Translations under genes and position numbers: made by a program | Notes under the pieces: model-generated | Told to the model about the DNA's origin: nothing | Databases searched by the model: none | What the model saw: only the letters and a program-made list of their open reading frames with translations | Assembly: GCF_004137245.1 (NCBI RefSeq) | Contig: NZ_SDWS01000010.1 | Location: 62,001-126,000, forward strand | Direction: 5' to 3' | Origin: Nocardioides glacieisoli | GTDB taxonomy: Bacteria; Actinomycetota; Actinomycetes; Propionibacteriales; Nocardioidaceae | DNA length: 64,000 bases | Shown: in pieces, positions 25,770 to 34,449 of the stretch | How the letters are laid out: every line of letters begins with the position of its first letter | Position numbering within the stretch: the first letter of the stretch is position 1

Positions 25770-27287
25770 TCAGGAGGCGCTGATCTCGATCGCGTGCAGC
25801 CCGGTCGACCCGTCGGGGTCGGGAGCGCGCACGACGTCGGTCTGGGTCGCGCCGTCCTTGCCGATCGCCCGGACCCGCACGGTGTGGTCCCCCTCGGGGA
25901 CGTCGACGGTGACCTTCCACTGCACCCACGTGTCGACCGACGGCACCTCGCCGAGCTCGGCGCGCTCCCACTCGCGGCCGTCGACCTGCACCTCCACGGC
26001 CTCGATGCCGGTGTGCTGGTGCCAGGCGACGCCACCGATCTGCACGTCGCCCACCTCGACGTCGTCGCCCGAGCGCGGCACGTCGATGCGCGAGGCGATC
26101 TTGACCGGCCCCTCGGCCGACCAGCCCTTGGTCGTCCAGTAGCCGACGGCCGTCTCGAAGGTCGTGACCTCCATGTCGACGACCCACTTGGTGGCCGAGA
26201 CGTAGCCGTAGAGCCCGGGGACGATCGTCCGCACCGGGAAACCGTGCTCGATGGGCAGCGGGCGTCCGTTCATCGCCACGGCGAGCATGGCGTCACGGTC
26301 GTCGGTCAGCGCGGCCAGCGGGGTCGCGCAGAACCAGCCGTCGTGCGAGGTCTGCAGGACGGCGTCCGCCTGGTCCGAGACGCCGAGGTCGGCGAGCAGG
26401 TCCGCGAGTCGTACGCCGCTCCAGCGGGCGTTGCCCACGAGACCGCCGCCCACCTCGTTGCTGACGCAGTTGAGGGTGATCCACGACTCGGTCAGCTCGC
26501 GCTCGACGAGGTCGGAGTAGGTGAGGACGAGCTCGCGGTCGACCAGCCCGTGGATGCGCAGCGCCCAGTCCTGGGGCTCGATGGTGGGCTTCGCGAGGGT
26601 GGTGTCGATCAGGTAGAAGTCCTCGTTGGGCGTCTGCCACGGCGCGATCCCGGCGAGGTCGACCGACGTGGCGACAGGTGCCTGGCGCCGGGTGACGCCG
26701 GGGATGCGGAGCAGCCGGCGGCTCGCCTCCACGTGGCGACGACCCGCGCCGACGACCCGGCCGCCGGCGGCGATGCCGACCGCTGCGAGCGAGATCGCGC
26801 CGGCGACCATCACGAAGACCCGGCGCTCGCGCGACTCGAGGTCGGGGCGGCGCCGCTCGCGGCGCAGCGCGTCGTTGAGCGCCGAGTGCGCGGTGACCCA
26901 GGTGACCAGGCCGATGAGCACCGGCAGGGAGTCGGCGAGGCCGGCGCTGCGCTGGGCCAGCACCGCACCCAGGCCGAGGCCGGCCAGCGCGAACCAGACC
27001 ACCATCGGCTGCCAGAAGCCCTTCTCCGCTAGGCGGCCGGCCAGCGCGAAGAGGGCGAGGAGGATCAGCAGGATCCCGATGACGAGCGCCGGCTTGTCGA
27101 AGTGGCCCAGCACCGAGATCGCCCGCTCAGCAGCCTCACCGGGCGTGAGCCGGATGACCATCTCGGCGACCGCGACGACGGGCGACTCGCGGATCGTGAG
27201 CACCATGGCGGCGGCATAGCTCGTCGCGAGGCCGGCCAGTCCGGCCAGGACCCCGGCGAGCGCCCACGGCGGGCGGCGATCAGTCAC
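25770..27287 (-). CDS. Membrane-anchored molybdopterin-dependent oxidoreductase, sulfite-oxidase family
   Basis: A 505-residue protein. Five or so membrane helices fill residues 1-190 (for example GVLAGLAGLATSYAAAMVL and VFVMVAGAISLAAVGIAAG). Next is the molybdopterin domain (about 215-400) with the Mo-ligand cysteine in WITLNCVSNEVGG and the cofactor contacts NARWSGVRL, GFPVRTIVPGLYGYVSATKWV. The C-terminal part is the Mo-co dimerisation-like beta domain. It should act at the outer face of the membrane, oxidising an unknown substrate. The GTG at 27287 has CACAAT 6 nt upstream. It is convergent with the C39 gene (6 nt apart) and divergent from ispF. Confidence 0.87.
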   Translation of the reverse strand: MTDRRPPWALAGVLAGLAGLATSYAAAMVLTIRESPVVAVAEMVIRLTPGEAAERAISVLGHFDKPALVIGILLILLALFALAGRLAEKGFWQPMVVWFALAGLGLGAVLAQRSAGLADSLPVLIGLVTWVTAHSALNDALRRERRRPDLESRERRVFVMVAGAISLAAVGIAAGGRVVGAGRRHVEASRRLLRIPGVTRRQAPVATSVDLAGIAPWQTPNEDFYLIDTTLAKPTIEPQDWALRIHGLVDRELVLTYSDLVERELTESWITLNCVSNEVGGGLVGNARWSGVRLADLLADLGVSDQADAVLQTSHDGWFCATPLAALTDDRDAMLAVAMNGRPLPIEHGFPVRTIVPGLYGYVSATKWVVDMEVTTFETAVGYWTTKGWSAEGPVKIASRIDVPRSGDDVEVGDVQIGGVAWHQHTGIEAVEVQVDGREWERAELGEVPSVDTWVQWKVTVDVPEGDHTVRVRAIGKDGATQTDVVRAPDPDGSTGLHAIEISAS

Positions 27288-27293
27288 GTGTCC

Positions 27294-27299
27294 ATTGTG
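27294..27299 (-). promoter_or_regulatory. -10 element of leaderless molybdopterin oxidoreductase promoter
   Basis: On the minus strand CACAAT lies 6 nt before the GTG at 27287, only 13 nt from the ispF -10 on the other strand. Confidence 0.4.
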
Positions 27300-27312
27300 A
27301 CGCGTGACCGGG

Positions 27313-27318
27313 CATGAT
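27313..27318 (+). promoter_or_regulatory. -10 element of leaderless ispF promoter
   Basis: CATGAT lies 6 nt before the GTG at 27325 and decides the ispF start over the GTG at 27304. Confidence 0.45.
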
Positions 27319-27324
27319 GCCGAC

Positions 27325-27831
27325 GTGACGTCCTTACAGTCCCCTGACGGCGCTCGCGTCGACACCCGCATCGGCATCGGCACCGACGTCCACCGACTGG
27401 TGCCCGGCGTGCCGATGCACCTCGCCGGACTCGCGTGGCCCGACGAGCCCGCCGGGCTCGAGGGTCACTCCGATGCCGACGTGGCCGCGCACGCCGCCTG
27501 CGACGCGCTCTTCTCCGCCGCCGGGCTCGGCGACCTCGGCACCAACTTCGGCACCGCGGAGCCCGAGTGGGCGGGGGCCTCGGGCGTCGCCCTGCTCACC
27601 GAGACCGCGCGCCGCGTGCGCGACGCCGGCTGGGAGATCGGCAACGTGGCCGTGCAGGTTATCGGCAACGTGCCGCGCCTGGGTCCACGACGCGACGAGG
27701 CGACCGCCGCGCTGTCAGAGGCGCTCGGCGCCCCGGTCAGCCTCTCCGCCACCACGACCGACGGGCTCGGCCTCACCGGTCGCGGCGAGGGCGTCGCCGC
27801 CATCGCCACGGCGCTGGTCACGCGTCCATGA
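27325..27831 (+). CDS. ispF: 2-C-methyl-D-erythritol 2,4-cyclodiphosphate synthase
   Basis: Fifth enzyme of the MEP isoprenoid pathway; cyclises CDP-ME-2-phosphate to MEcPP with release of CMP. With the GTG at 27325 it has 168 residues. Motifs are [14 protein letters not shown] (zinc ligands Asp and His), [26 protein letters not shown], and the C-terminal [14 protein letters not shown]. The usual order of MEP enzymes is IspD then IspF; here ispF comes first and overlaps ispD by 4 nt (ATGA). The GTG at 27304 would add seven residues. Confidence 0.94.
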   Translation: MTSLQSPDGARVDTRIGIGTDVHRLVPGVPMHLAGLAWPDEPAGLEGHSDADVAAHAACDALFSAAGLGDLGTNFGTAEPEWAGASGVALLTETARRVRDAGWEIGNVAVQVIGNVPRLGPRRDEATAALSEALGAPVSLSATTTDGLGLTGRGEGVAAIATALVTRP

Positions 27832-28523
27832 CCGGCACGGCCGTCGTCATCCTGGCCGCCGGCTCGGGCACCCGCGTCGGCGCCGAGGTCAACAAGGTGC
27901 TGCTCCCCCTGCGCGACGTGCCGGTGCTGGTGTGGTCGGTGCGCGACGCGCTCGCGCTCCCGGACGTACGCCGCCTCGTGCTCGTCGTGCGACCCGAGGA
28001 CCGGGACGCCGTCGAGGCCGACGTGGCGCCGCACCTCGGCGACCGCGAGGTGCTCGTGGTGGAGGGCGGGGCCACCCGTCACGCGTCGGAGTGGGCAGCC
28101 ATCCAAGTGCTGGCCGACGACGTCGTCTCCGGCGAGGTCGACGTGGTCGTCGTGCACGACGGAGCGCGCCCGCTCGCCGGGCTCGCGCTCTGGAGGGCCG
28201 TCGTCGACGCCGCCCGCGAGGTGGGCGGCGCGATCCCCGTCGTGCCGGTCGACCGCCTGCTGCACGCCGACCTGACCCCGGTCGCCGACGACGCGGGTGC
28301 GGTGCAGACGCCGCAGGCCTTCCGCGCTGACGCGCTGCTGTCGTCCTACCGGGCGGCGGCCGACGACGGCTTCGAGGGCACCGACACCGCGGCCTGCGTC
28401 GCGGCGTACGCCGACGTGCCCGTCGCCGCAGTGCCGAGCACCTCGCTCAACCTCAAGGTCACCTTCCCCGAGGACGTGGCGCTCGCGACGGAGCTCAGCG
28501 CGACAGTGCCTGGGGCGAGGTGA
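27828..28523 (+). CDS. ispD: 2-C-methyl-D-erythritol 4-phosphate cytidylyltransferase
   Basis: Transfers CMP from CTP to MEP in the MEP pathway. The 231 residues carry the nucleotidyltransferase signature [19 protein letters not shown] near residue 10, [10 protein letters not shown] (CTP contact), [10 protein letters not shown] (metal Asp near residue 104) and the C-terminal [14 protein letters not shown]. The start is the ATG in the ATGA overlap with ispF. The last 29 nt overlap, on the opposite strand, the end of a degenerate IspD-like gene. Both MEP genes form one short operon led by a leaderless promoter. Confidence 0.94.
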   Translation: MTGTAVVILAAGSGTRVGAEVNKVLLPLRDVPVLVWSVRDALALPDVRRLVLVVRPEDRDAVEADVAPHLGDREVLVVEGGATRHASEWAAIQVLADDVVSGEVDVVVVHDGARPLAGLALWRAVVDAAREVGGAIPVVPVDRLLHADLTPVADDAGAVQTPQAFRADALLSSYRAAADDGFEGTDTAACVAAYADVPVAAVPSTSLNLKVTFPEDVALATELSATVPGAR

Positions 28524-29085
28524 GGGCGTCGAGGAGCCGGACGTCCTCGACCGACGACACCCGCCGTCCCTCGGACGGCGCCGGGACCAGCCGGACCCGG
28601 TGACCCGCCGCAGCCAGGTCGGCCACGGCGCGGGCGAGGTCGGTGGTGGGCTGCCGGTCCAGGCCTGCCACGACCGCGGCCGGGAGCACCAGTGGGGAGG
28701 TGATCGCCACGAGGTCGTCGCGGTCCAGCGTCGCGCCGACCCGGTCGTCGCTGACGACCTTGACGGTGTCGGTGACCGGACGGGCTCCGACCACGACGTC
28801 GCCGGTGGCGCGCGCCTGCGCGAGGCAGTCCGCGATGAAGGCCGGCGGCGTCATCGGGCAGAGCGCGTCGTGCAGCACGACGTCCTCGCCGGAGTCGACC
28901 AGGCCGCCCCACGTCACGCTGGCGTCGACGAGGTCGACCCCGGACTCCCCGAGCGCCCACGCCGCGCACGCCACGAGCGCCTCACCGTGGAGGAGCTCGT
29001 AGGGCAGGGAACCGCGCTCGTCGTCCAGAACGAGACCGAGGCCCCGGGGACCTTCGTCCCAGGGGCCTCGATCGGCGTCGTACAC
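28495..29085 (-). CDS. IspD-like protein lacking the nucleotide-binding signature
   Basis: A 196-residue protein that aligns with the middle and end of Isp[24 protein letters not shown] corresponds to [20 protein letters not shown], and [22 protein letters not shown] and [11 protein letters not shown] match the later IspD segments. It lacks the N-terminal GxGxR...K loop, so cytidylyltransferase activity is unlikely. The first 40 residues are different ([24 protein letters not shown]). The GTG start is 2 nt after the carD stop, so it is coupled to carD. It could be a structural or regulatory paralogue; this is an inference. The 3' end overlaps ispD by 29 nt, convergently. Confidence 0.72.
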   Translation of the reverse strand: MYDADRGPWDEGPRGLGLVLDDERGSLPYELLHGEALVACAAWALGESGVDLVDASVTWGGLVDSGEDVVLHDALCPMTPPAFIADCLAQARATGDVVVGARPVTDTVKVVSDDRVGATLDRDDLVAITSPLVLPAAVVAGLDRQPTTDLARAVADLAAAGHRVRLVPAPSEGRRVSSVEDVRLLDALTSPQALSR

Positions 29086-29087
29086 GC

Positions 29088-29573
29088 TCAGGAGGCGAGG
29101 ACCTCGTCGAGGGTGGCCTCGGCCTTGTCCTCGTTGGTCTTCTCGGCCAGGGCCAGCTCCGAGACCAGGATCTGGCGCGCCTTGGCAAGCATCCGCTTCT
29201 CGCCGGCCGACAGCCCGCGGTCACGCTCGCGGCGCCACAGGTCGCGCACGACCTCCGACACCTTCATGACGTCACCGGAGTGCAGCTTCTCCAGGTTGGC
29301 CTTGTAGCGGCGCGACCAGTTGGTCGGCTCCTCGACGTGGGCGGCCCGCAGCACGTCGAAGACGCGGTCGAGGCCCTCCTTGTCGACGACGTCACGGACG
29401 CCGACGAGGTCGAGGTTGCAGGCCGGCACGCGAACGACCAGGTCCTGCTGGGCGACAATCCGGAGGACGAGGTATTCGCGGTCCTCTCCCTTGATCGTCC
29501 GCGTCTCGATCTCCTCGATGACAGCGGCCCCGTGATTGGGATAGACGACCGTTTCGCCAACGGTGAAAGTCAT
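29088..29573 (-). CDS. carD: CarD family transcriptional regulator
   Basis: Essential actinobacterial RNA-polymerase-binding regulator that stabilises open promoter complexes, notably at rRNA genes. The 161 residues include the N-terminal Tudor-like RNAP-interacting domain ([21 protein letters not shown], residues 1-60) that contacts the beta subunit, then a helical DNA-binding domain with the conserved Trp ([16 protein letters not shown], near residue 86; [15 protein letters not shown]). A GGGAAC Shine-Dalgarno and a TAGAAT -10 candidate lie upstream. The IspD-like gene follows at once. Confidence 0.95.
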   Translation of the reverse strand: MTFTVGETVVYPNHGAAVIEEIETRTIKGEDREYLVLRIVAQQDLVVRVPACNLDLVGVRDVVDKEGLDRVFDVLRAAHVEEPTNWSRRYKANLEKLHSGDVMKVSEVVRDLWRRERDRGLSAGEKRMLAKARQILVSELALAEKTNEDKAEATLDEVLAS

Positions 29574-29600
29574 ATGTTCAGTTCCCTTTCCTAGGTGACC

Positions 29601-29606
29601 ATTCTA
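29601..29606 (-). promoter_or_regulatory. -10 candidate for carD
   Basis: On the minus strand TAGAAT lies 27 nt before the ATG at 29573, close to consensus. An 8-bp palindrome GTTCGAAC sits just upstream of it. No clear -35 is visible. Confidence 0.45.
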
Positions 29607-29715
29607 ACACGGGTTCGAACGACCTCCTGACGCGTTTGTGCAGGTCAGAGGCCCCTTGCGGGCTTGACAGATCGGCAGTTCCTGTGGTCGGGCCCCCTCC
29701 GCGCACGCCGGCGGG

Positions 29716-29721
29716 CATACT
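29716..29721 (+). promoter_or_regulatory. -10 element of leaderless UbiA-family gene promoter
   Basis: CATACT lies 7 nt before the ATG at 29729. Confidence 0.35.
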
Positions 29722-29728
29722 TCCCGCC

Positions 29729-30424
29729 ATGCCCACGCCTCCCGCCGTGCTCCTGCTGCTGGCGGCCCAGCCGCGACACGTGATCAGCATGGCGATCGGG
29801 CTCGGCACGGCGGCCGCCGTCGCCGGTCGACCGCTGCGCGAGGTGGGTCTCGTGGTGGCCACGGTGCTGGTCGGCCAGGCCATCATCGGCTGGGCCGACG
29901 ACCTCACCGACCGACGCCGCGACGAGCGACACCGGCCCGACAAGCCGCTCGTCCGCGGGCTCGACCCGGGGACGGTCTGGTTCGCGCTCACCTGCGCGGT
30001 CCTCCTCGTCGTACCCCTCGCGGTGGCCCACGGCCGTCGCGCCGGGCTCGCCTATCTCGCGGTCGTGGCCGTCTCGGCCGTCGGCGACCGCTACCTCCAC
30101 GCGCGCGTGCTGTCGTTCCTGCCGTGGATGGTGAGCTTCGCGCTCTACCCGGCGTTCCTGGCGTACGGCGGCTGGAACGGCGTCGGCACGACGACGCCAC
30201 CCACCGTCGCGATGACCGCCCTCGCCGCCGCCCTCGGCCTGGGCCTCCACCTGCTGTCCGCCCTGCCGGGCCTCGTGCAGGACCACGAGGAGGGCGAGCG
30301 CTCGCTCCCGATGGTGCTCGCACTCAAGACCGGCACCCCCCGGCTGCTGCTGATCGCCGGCGTCTTCACGGTCCTCGTGGCGGTCGGCCTCATCATCGCG
30401 GGAGGCACGGTCGGGCTGACCTGA
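29729..30424 (+). CDS. UbiA family prenyltransferase
   Basis: A 231-residue membrane protein with about seven hydrophobic helices. The first Asp-rich motif is GWADDLTDRRRDERHRPDKP near residue 55 (the NDxxD-type site for prenyl diphosphate and magnesium, then the conserved basic residues). The second is LPGLVQDHEEGERSLP near 180. UbiA enzymes attach prenyl chains to aromatic or other acceptors in quinone, chlorophyll or lipid synthesis. The acceptor is unknown and this is a short version. The ATG at 29729 follows CATACT by 7 nt; an upstream ATG-containing extension reads through non-conserved sequence. Confidence 0.85.
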   Translation: MPTPPAVLLLLAAQPRHVISMAIGLGTAAAVAGRPLREVGLVVATVLVGQAIIGWADDLTDRRRDERHRPDKPLVRGLDPGTVWFALTCAVLLVVPLAVAHGRRAGLAYLAVVAVSAVGDRYLHARVLSFLPWMVSFALYPAFLAYGGWNGVGTTTPPTVAMTALAAALGLGLHLLSALPGLVQDHEEGERSLPMVLALKTGTPRLLLIAGVFTVLVAVGLIIAGGTVGLT

Positions 30425-30454
30425 GCCGGGCTCAGCGGTGGGGCCGGCCGGCGC

Positions 30455-30460
30455 TAGGCT
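30455..30460 (+). promoter_or_regulatory. -10 element of leaderless lipoprotein-gpmA promoter
   Basis: TAGGCT lies 7 nt before the ATG at 30468. Confidence 0.4.
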
Positions 30461-30467
30461 GTGCGCC

Positions 30468-30938
30468 ATGCAGCATCGACTCCTCGTGAGCGCCGCAACG
30501 GTCGTCGCGCTCGCCGCGCCGCTGTCCTCCTGCGGCTTCGACTACGCCACCGACCGCGTCTACACGCCGGGAAGCGGCGCCAACAACCGCGAGGGGGCCG
30601 TCGACGTGCTCTCCGCCGTCGTGGTCTCGGCAGCCGAGGGCTCGGGCACCTTCGTGGCGTCACTGTCCAACAACAGCTCGGACAGTGAGGCGACTTTCAC
30701 CGCCGTCGCCGGCCAGGACGCCACCGTGACGGCCGCCGAGTTCGAGCCGGTCACGATCCCGGCCGGTGGCCTGGTCAACCTGGCCGAGCCCGCCGCCGAC
30801 ATCGTGCTCACCGGCGAGTTCACCGCAGGCGACGTGGTGCCGCTGACGGTCGACTTCGGCAATGGCGAGCGGGTCTCGCTCAACGTCCCGGTCGTCGCGA
30901 ACGACACCGGCTACTGGGAAGGCATGGACGCCTCGTGA
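30468..30938 (+). CDS. Putative lipoprotein
   Basis: A 156-residue exported protein with lipobox PLSSC (Cys near residue 22). The mature part is a beta-rich domain ([52 protein letters not shown]) like a copper-chaperone or Ig-like envelope domain; I recognise no active site. Its stop overlaps the gpmA start (GTGA), an arrangement that looks conserved in related actinobacteria, but any functional link to glycolysis is unclear. The start at 30468 gives a proper signal sequence, unlike the longer 30438 frame. Confidence 0.75.
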   Translation: MQHRLLVSAATVVALAAPLSSCGFDYATDRVYTPGSGANNREGAVDVLSAVVVSAAEGSGTFVASLSNNSSDSEATFTAVAGQDATVTAAEFEPVTIPAGGLVNLAEPAADIVLTGEFTAGDVVPLTVDFGNGERVSLNVPVVANDTGYWEGMDAS

Positions 30939-31678
30939 CCCACACCCTCGTGCTGCTCCGCCACGGCGAGAGCGAGTGGAACGCCAAGAACCTCTTCACC
31001 GGCTGGGTCGACGTGGCCCTCACCGAGAAGGGTCGCGGCGAGGCCGTCCGCGGAGGCGAGCTGCTGAAGGAGGCCGGCATCCTCCCCGACGTCGTGCACA
31101 CCTCGCTGCAGCGCCGCGCGATCAACACCGCCGCCCTGTCGCTCGACGCCGCCGACCGCCACTGGATCCCGGTCAAGCGCTCGTGGCGGCTCAACGAGCG
31201 CCACTACGGCGCGCTCCAGGGCAAGGACAAGAAGCAGACGCTCGAGGAGTACGGCGAGGAGCAGTTCATGCTCTGGCGCCGGTCCTTCGACGTGCCCCCG
31301 CCGCCGCTCGACGACTCCGACGAGTGGTCGCAGGCCGGCGACCCGCGCTATGCCGACCTCGGCGACGAGCTGCCCCGCACCGAGTGCCTCAAGGATGTCA
31401 TCGCGCGGTTCCTGCCCTACTGGGACGCCGAGATCGTGCCCGACCTCCAGGGCGGCAAGACCGTGCTGGTGGCCGCCCACGGCAACAGCCTCCGCGCGCT
31501 CGTCAAGCACCTCGACGGCGTCAGCGACGAGGACATCGCCGGGCTCAACATCCCGACCGGCATGCCCCTGCTCTATCGCCTCGACGAGTCCATGAAGCCC
31601 ACCGTCGCCGGTGGCGAGTACCTCGATCCCGAGGCCGCTGCAGCGGCTGCTGCAGCGGTGGCGAACCAGGGCCGCTGA
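30935..31678 (+). CDS. gpmA: 2,3-bisphosphoglycerate-dependent phosphoglycerate mutase
   Basis: Interconverts 3- and 2-phosphoglycerate in glycolysis and gluconeogenesis. The 247 residues show the phosphohistidine motif [18 protein letters not shown] near residue 5, [35 protein letters not shown], and [17 protein letters not shown] with the second histidine near residue 180. The C-terminus ends in an alanine run. The GTG start overlaps the lipoprotein stop. The gene lies next to phoU and senX3-regX3, as in mycobacteria, where gpm1 precedes senX3. Confidence 0.95.
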   Translation: MTHTLVLLRHGESEWNAKNLFTGWVDVALTEKGRGEAVRGGELLKEAGILPDVVHTSLQRRAINTAALSLDAADRHWIPVKRSWRLNERHYGALQGKDKKQTLEEYGEEQFMLWRRSFDVPPPPLDDSDEWSQAGDPRYADLGDELPRTECLKDVIARFLPYWDAEIVPDLQGGKTVLVAAHGNSLRALVKHLDGVSDEDIAGLNIPTGMPLLYRLDESMKPTVAGGEYLDPEAAAAAAAAVANQGR

Positions 31679-31691
31679 CCCTGGCCCGAGC

Positions 31692-32342
31692 TCAGTCGCG
31701 CTCGGGGCGCTCGCCGGTGACCACGAAGACGACGCGGTTGGCGACCGAGACGGAGTGGTCGGCGATCCGCTCGTAGTAGCGACCGAGCAGGGCGATGTCG
31801 ACCGCGGCCTCCACGCCGTGCTGCCAGTCGGTCGAGAGCAGCTCGGTGAAGCTGCGGCGCCGGAGCTGGTCCATCACCTCGTCGTCGCGGCCGAGCTCGA
31901 TGGCTGCCTCGACGTCGCGATCGATGATGATGCCGCGCACCCGGCGGACCATGTCCTCGGCGACCTCGGCCATCCGACCCATCGTCGGGCGCAGCTCCTC
32001 GGGCACCGCCACCTGCGGCACGCGGAGCCGGGCGATCTTCGCGACGTGGACCGAGAGGTCGCCCATCCGCTCGAGCTCGCTGACCATGCGGAGCGCCGAG
32101 ACGATCATCCGCAGGTCGCCGGCGACCGGCTGCTGCAGCGACAGCAGCTGGAACGACGTGTCGTCCACCCGCTCGCGCGCGTCGTCGATCGCCTTGTCGC
32201 CGCTGATCACCTGGTCGGCGGTGTGCACGTCCCCGGTCATCAGGGCCTTGGTGGCCTCGTGGACAGCGACCTCGACCATGCCGCAGATGTCGGACAGGTC
32301 GGCGAAGATGCCGTCGAGCTGGTCATGGAAAGCCTCACGCAT
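31692..32342 (-). CDS. phoU: Phosphate-signalling regulator PhoU
   Basis: Couples the Pst phosphate transporter to a PhoR/SenX3-type kinase and represses phosphate-starvation responses. A 216-residue all-helical protein with two PhoU repeats: MREAFHDQLDGIFADL...MSELERMGDLSVHVA (repeat 1, with the E-R-x-GD metal motif) and VEAAVDIALLGRYYERIADHSVSVANRVV (repeat 2, YERIADH). The start at 32342 has TACTGT 7 nt upstream. It is divergent from senX3-regX3, with a PHO-box-like repeat in between. It is convergent with gpmA, 13 nt apart. Confidence 0.93.
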   Translation of the reverse strand: MREAFHDQLDGIFADLSDICGMVEVAVHEATKALMTGDVHTADQVISGDKAIDDARERVDDTSFQLLSLQQPVAGDLRMIVSALRMVSELERMGDLSVHVAKIARLRVPQVAVPEELRPTMGRMAEVAEDMVRRVRGIIIDRDVEAAIELGRDDEVMDQLRRRSFTELLSTDWQHGVEAAVDIALLGRYYERIADHSVSVANRVVFVVTGERPERD

Positions 32343-32349
32343 GCACCGG

Positions 32350-32355
32350 ACAGTA
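32350..32355 (-). promoter_or_regulatory. -10 element of leaderless phoU promoter
   Basis: On the minus strand TACTGT lies 7 nt before the ATG at 32342. Confidence 0.4.
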
Positions 32356-32381
32356 GGCAGCCGAAGCGAACAGATGTCGGT

Positions 32382-32403
32382 GAGCGATGAACGGCGCGTG
32401 AAC
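32382..32403 (-). promoter_or_regulatory. PHO-box-like direct repeat between phoU and senX3
   Basis: On the minus strand GTTCACGCGCC is followed at once by GTTCATCGCTC, two 11-nt units with GTTCAC/GTTCAT cores at 32403-32398 and 32392-32387. This matches the 11-nt-period GTTCACC repeats bound by PhoP/RegX3-type regulators. The site sits between the divergent phoU and senX3 promoters. Confidence 0.6.
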
Positions 32404-32450
32404 ACTCGGCGCCGGGCGTCCATCGGGGCGGGCGGCGGTGCCCCGGTGCG

Positions 32451-32456
32451 TACGAT
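32451..32456 (+). promoter_or_regulatory. -10 element of leaderless senX3 promoter
   Basis: TACGAT lies 6 nt before the GTG at 32463 and directly abuts the earlier GTG at 32457, which argues for 32463 as the start. Confidence 0.45.
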
Positions 32457-32462
32457 GTGAGC

Positions 32463-33701
32463 GTGGATCCGACGATGCAGGCTGGTCTGGCCGCGCTCGT
32501 CGGGGCCATCATGGCTGGCGGCGCGGTCCTCGCGTGGCACATCAGTGACCGCCAGCGCCACACCCTCCCCGAGGTCGAGCAGCCCGTCGTCCAGGCCGGT
32601 GTCGCCGCGGTGCTCAGCATCCTGCGGTCGAGCGCGGTCGTCGTCGACGAGTCCGACCACGTCCTCAAGGCCTCGGCACCGGCGTACGCCTTCGGGCTGG
32701 TGCGCGGCAACACCCTCGTCGTTCCCGAGCTGCTCGAGCTCGTCGCGCAGGTGCGTCGCGACGGGCAGATCCGCGAGAGCGAGATCGTCCTGCCCGCGCC
32801 CGCCGGAGGCACCGCCCGCACCCTCACCGCCCGCGTCGCGCCGCTCGGCGCACGGCTGGTGCTCGCGCTGGTCGAGGACCGCACGCGCGAGAAGCGCGTC
32901 GAGGAGGTCCGTCGCGACTTCGTGGCCAACGTCAGCCACGAGCTCAAGACCCCCGTGGGCGCCATCCGGCTGCTCGCCGAGGCGGTCAACGACGCCTCCG
33001 ACGACCCCGAGGCCGTCCAGCGCTTCGCCGGCCGGATGCGGACCGAGAGCGACCGCCTGTCCAAGCTCGTCCAGCAGATCATCGAGCTGTCCCGGCTCCA
33101 GGCCCACGACCCGCTGGAGAAGCCGGTGATGGTCGACCTCGACGCGGCCGTCGCCACGGCGGTCGACACGAGCGCGATGGAGGCCGCGGCGAAGGAGATC
33201 ACCGTGGAGTCGCGCGGCGAGCACGGGCTCGAGGTGTTCGGCTCGCAGGAGCTGATCGGTGCTGCGGTGAGCAACCTCGTCGCCAACGCCGTGGCCTACT
33301 CCAGCAGCGGCTCGCGGGTCGTCGTCACCACCCGCTCCGAGGGCGACCAGGTGCAGGTGTCCGTGGTCGACCAGGGCATCGGCATCCCCGCCGAGGACAT
33401 CGAGCGGATCTTCGAGCGCTTCTACCGCGTCGACCCGGCCCGGCACCGCTCCACGGGCGGCACCGGCCTCGGGCTCGCGATCGTCAAGCACGTGGCCGCC
33501 ACCCACGGCGGCGACATCTCGGTGTGGTCGGTGCAGGGCCAGGGCTCGACCTTCACCCTGACCCTCCCCCGCAACTCCAGCCCCGAGCACGGCTCGGGCA
33601 CCACTCCGGTCGAGGTCGTCGTACCCATCGACCCCGACGCCCGATCCATCACCAGGCCCGTCCCACCGGTCCGCAGAACACAGCAGGAGACCAGCACATG
33701 A
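32463..33701 (+). CDS. senX3: Sensor histidine kinase SenX3/PhoR
   Basis: Phosphate-responsive two-component sensor. With the GTG at 32463 it has 412 residues: one N-terminal membrane helix (about 6-24), a PAS-like region (about 45-140; AVVVDESDHVLKASAPAYAFGL), the H-box FVANVSHELKTPVGAIRLL with His near residue 160, and an ATPase domain with N box (NLVANAVAYSS), G1 (VVDQGIGIP), F box (RIFERFYRV) and G2 (TGGTGLGLAIVKHVAATHGG). It overlaps regX3 by 4 nt (ATGA). The single-helix form, the gpmA neighbour and the adjacent phoU fit SenX3 of mycobacteria and PhoR of Streptomyces. Confidence 0.92.
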   Translation: MDPTMQAGLAALVGAIMAGGAVLAWHISDRQRHTLPEVEQPVVQAGVAAVLSILRSSAVVVDESDHVLKASAPAYAFGLVRGNTLVVPELLELVAQVRRDGQIRESEIVLPAPAGGTARTLTARVAPLGARLVLALVEDRTREKRVEEVRRDFVANVSHELKTPVGAIRLLAEAVNDASDDPEAVQRFAGRMRTESDRLSKLVQQIIELSRLQAHDPLEKPVMVDLDAAVATAVDTSAMEAAAKEITVESRGEHGLEVFGSQELIGAAVSNLVANAVAYSSSGSRVVVTTRSEGDQVQVSVVDQGIGIPAEDIERIFERFYRVDPARHRSTGGTGLGLAIVKHVAATHGGDISVWSVQGQGSTFTLTLPRNSSPEHGSGTTPVEVVVPIDPDARSITRPVPPVRRTQQETST

Positions 33702-34375
33702 CACGCGTACTCGTCGTCGAGGACGAAGAGAGCTACAGCGACGCGCTCGCCTACATGCTGCGCAAGGAGGGCTACGAGGTGGCGATCGCCGCCGACGGCA
33801 ACACCGCGCTCACCGAGTTCGACCGCTTCGGACCCGACATCGTGCTCCTCGACCTGATGCTGCCCGGCGTCCCCGGCACCGAGGTGTGCCGCCAGATCAG
33901 GCAGACGTCGTCGGTGCCGGTGATCATGGTCAGCGCCAAGGACGACGAGGTCGACAAGGTCGTCGGCCTCGAGCTCGGCGCCGACGACTACGTCACCAAG
34001 CCCTACTCCCCTCGCGAGCTGGTCGCACGGATCCGCGCGGTGCTCCGCCGCGGCCAGGAGCCCGAGCTGATGCCCGACACGCTCGAGGCCGGCCCGGTGC
34101 GGATGGACGTCGAGCGCCACGTGGTCACGGTCGACGGCACCGAGCAGCGGCTGCCGCTCAAGGAGTTCGAGCTGCTCGAGATGTTCCTGCGCAACCCGGG
34201 CCGCGTGCTCACCCGCGGCCAGCTCATCGACCGCGTCTGGGGCTCCGACTACGTCGGCGACACCAAGACCCTCGACGTCCACGTCAAGCGGTTGCGCGCC
34301 AAGCTCGAGCCCGACCCGAGCGACCCGCGCTACCTCGTGACGGTCCGCGGGCTGGGTTACAAGCTGGATCTCTGA
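33698..34375 (+). CDS. regX3: Response regulator RegX3/PhoP, OmpR family
   Basis: A 225-residue response regulator partnered with SenX3. The receiver domain (1-115) has the acidic pair (VVEDEE), the phospho-acceptor Asp in VLLDLMLPGVPG near residue 51, a Thr/Ser switch at VSAKDD and the Lys of VTKPYSPREL. The winged-helix domain (about 130-225) includes LPLKEFELLEMFLRNPGRVLTR and TKTLDVHVKRLRAKLE (recognition helix). It probably binds the GTTCAC repeats upstream of phoU/senX3. An AGGAGA Shine-Dalgarno within the end of senX3 precedes the ATG at 33698. Confidence 0.94.
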   Translation: MTRVLVVEDEESYSDALAYMLRKEGYEVAIAADGNTALTEFDRFGPDIVLLDLMLPGVPGTEVCRQIRQTSSVPVIMVSAKDDEVDKVVGLELGADDYVTKPYSPRELVARIRAVLRRGQEPELMPDTLEAGPVRMDVERHVVTVDGTEQRLPLKEFELLEMFLRNPGRVLTRGQLIDRVWGSDYVGDTKTLDVHVKRLRAKLEPDPSDPRYLVTVRGLGYKLDL

Positions 34376-34437
34376 CCAGCGGCGGGATGTCGGCGTACGA
34401 CGTCCGAAATGCGCTGGCGGTCGGTCATGACCGTTCC

Positions 34438-34443
34438 TAGTCT
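34438..34443 (+). promoter_or_regulatory. -10 element of leaderless EamA transporter promoter
   Basis: TAGTCT lies 6 nt before the GTG at 34450. Confidence 0.45.
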
Positions 34444-34449
34444 TGACCC

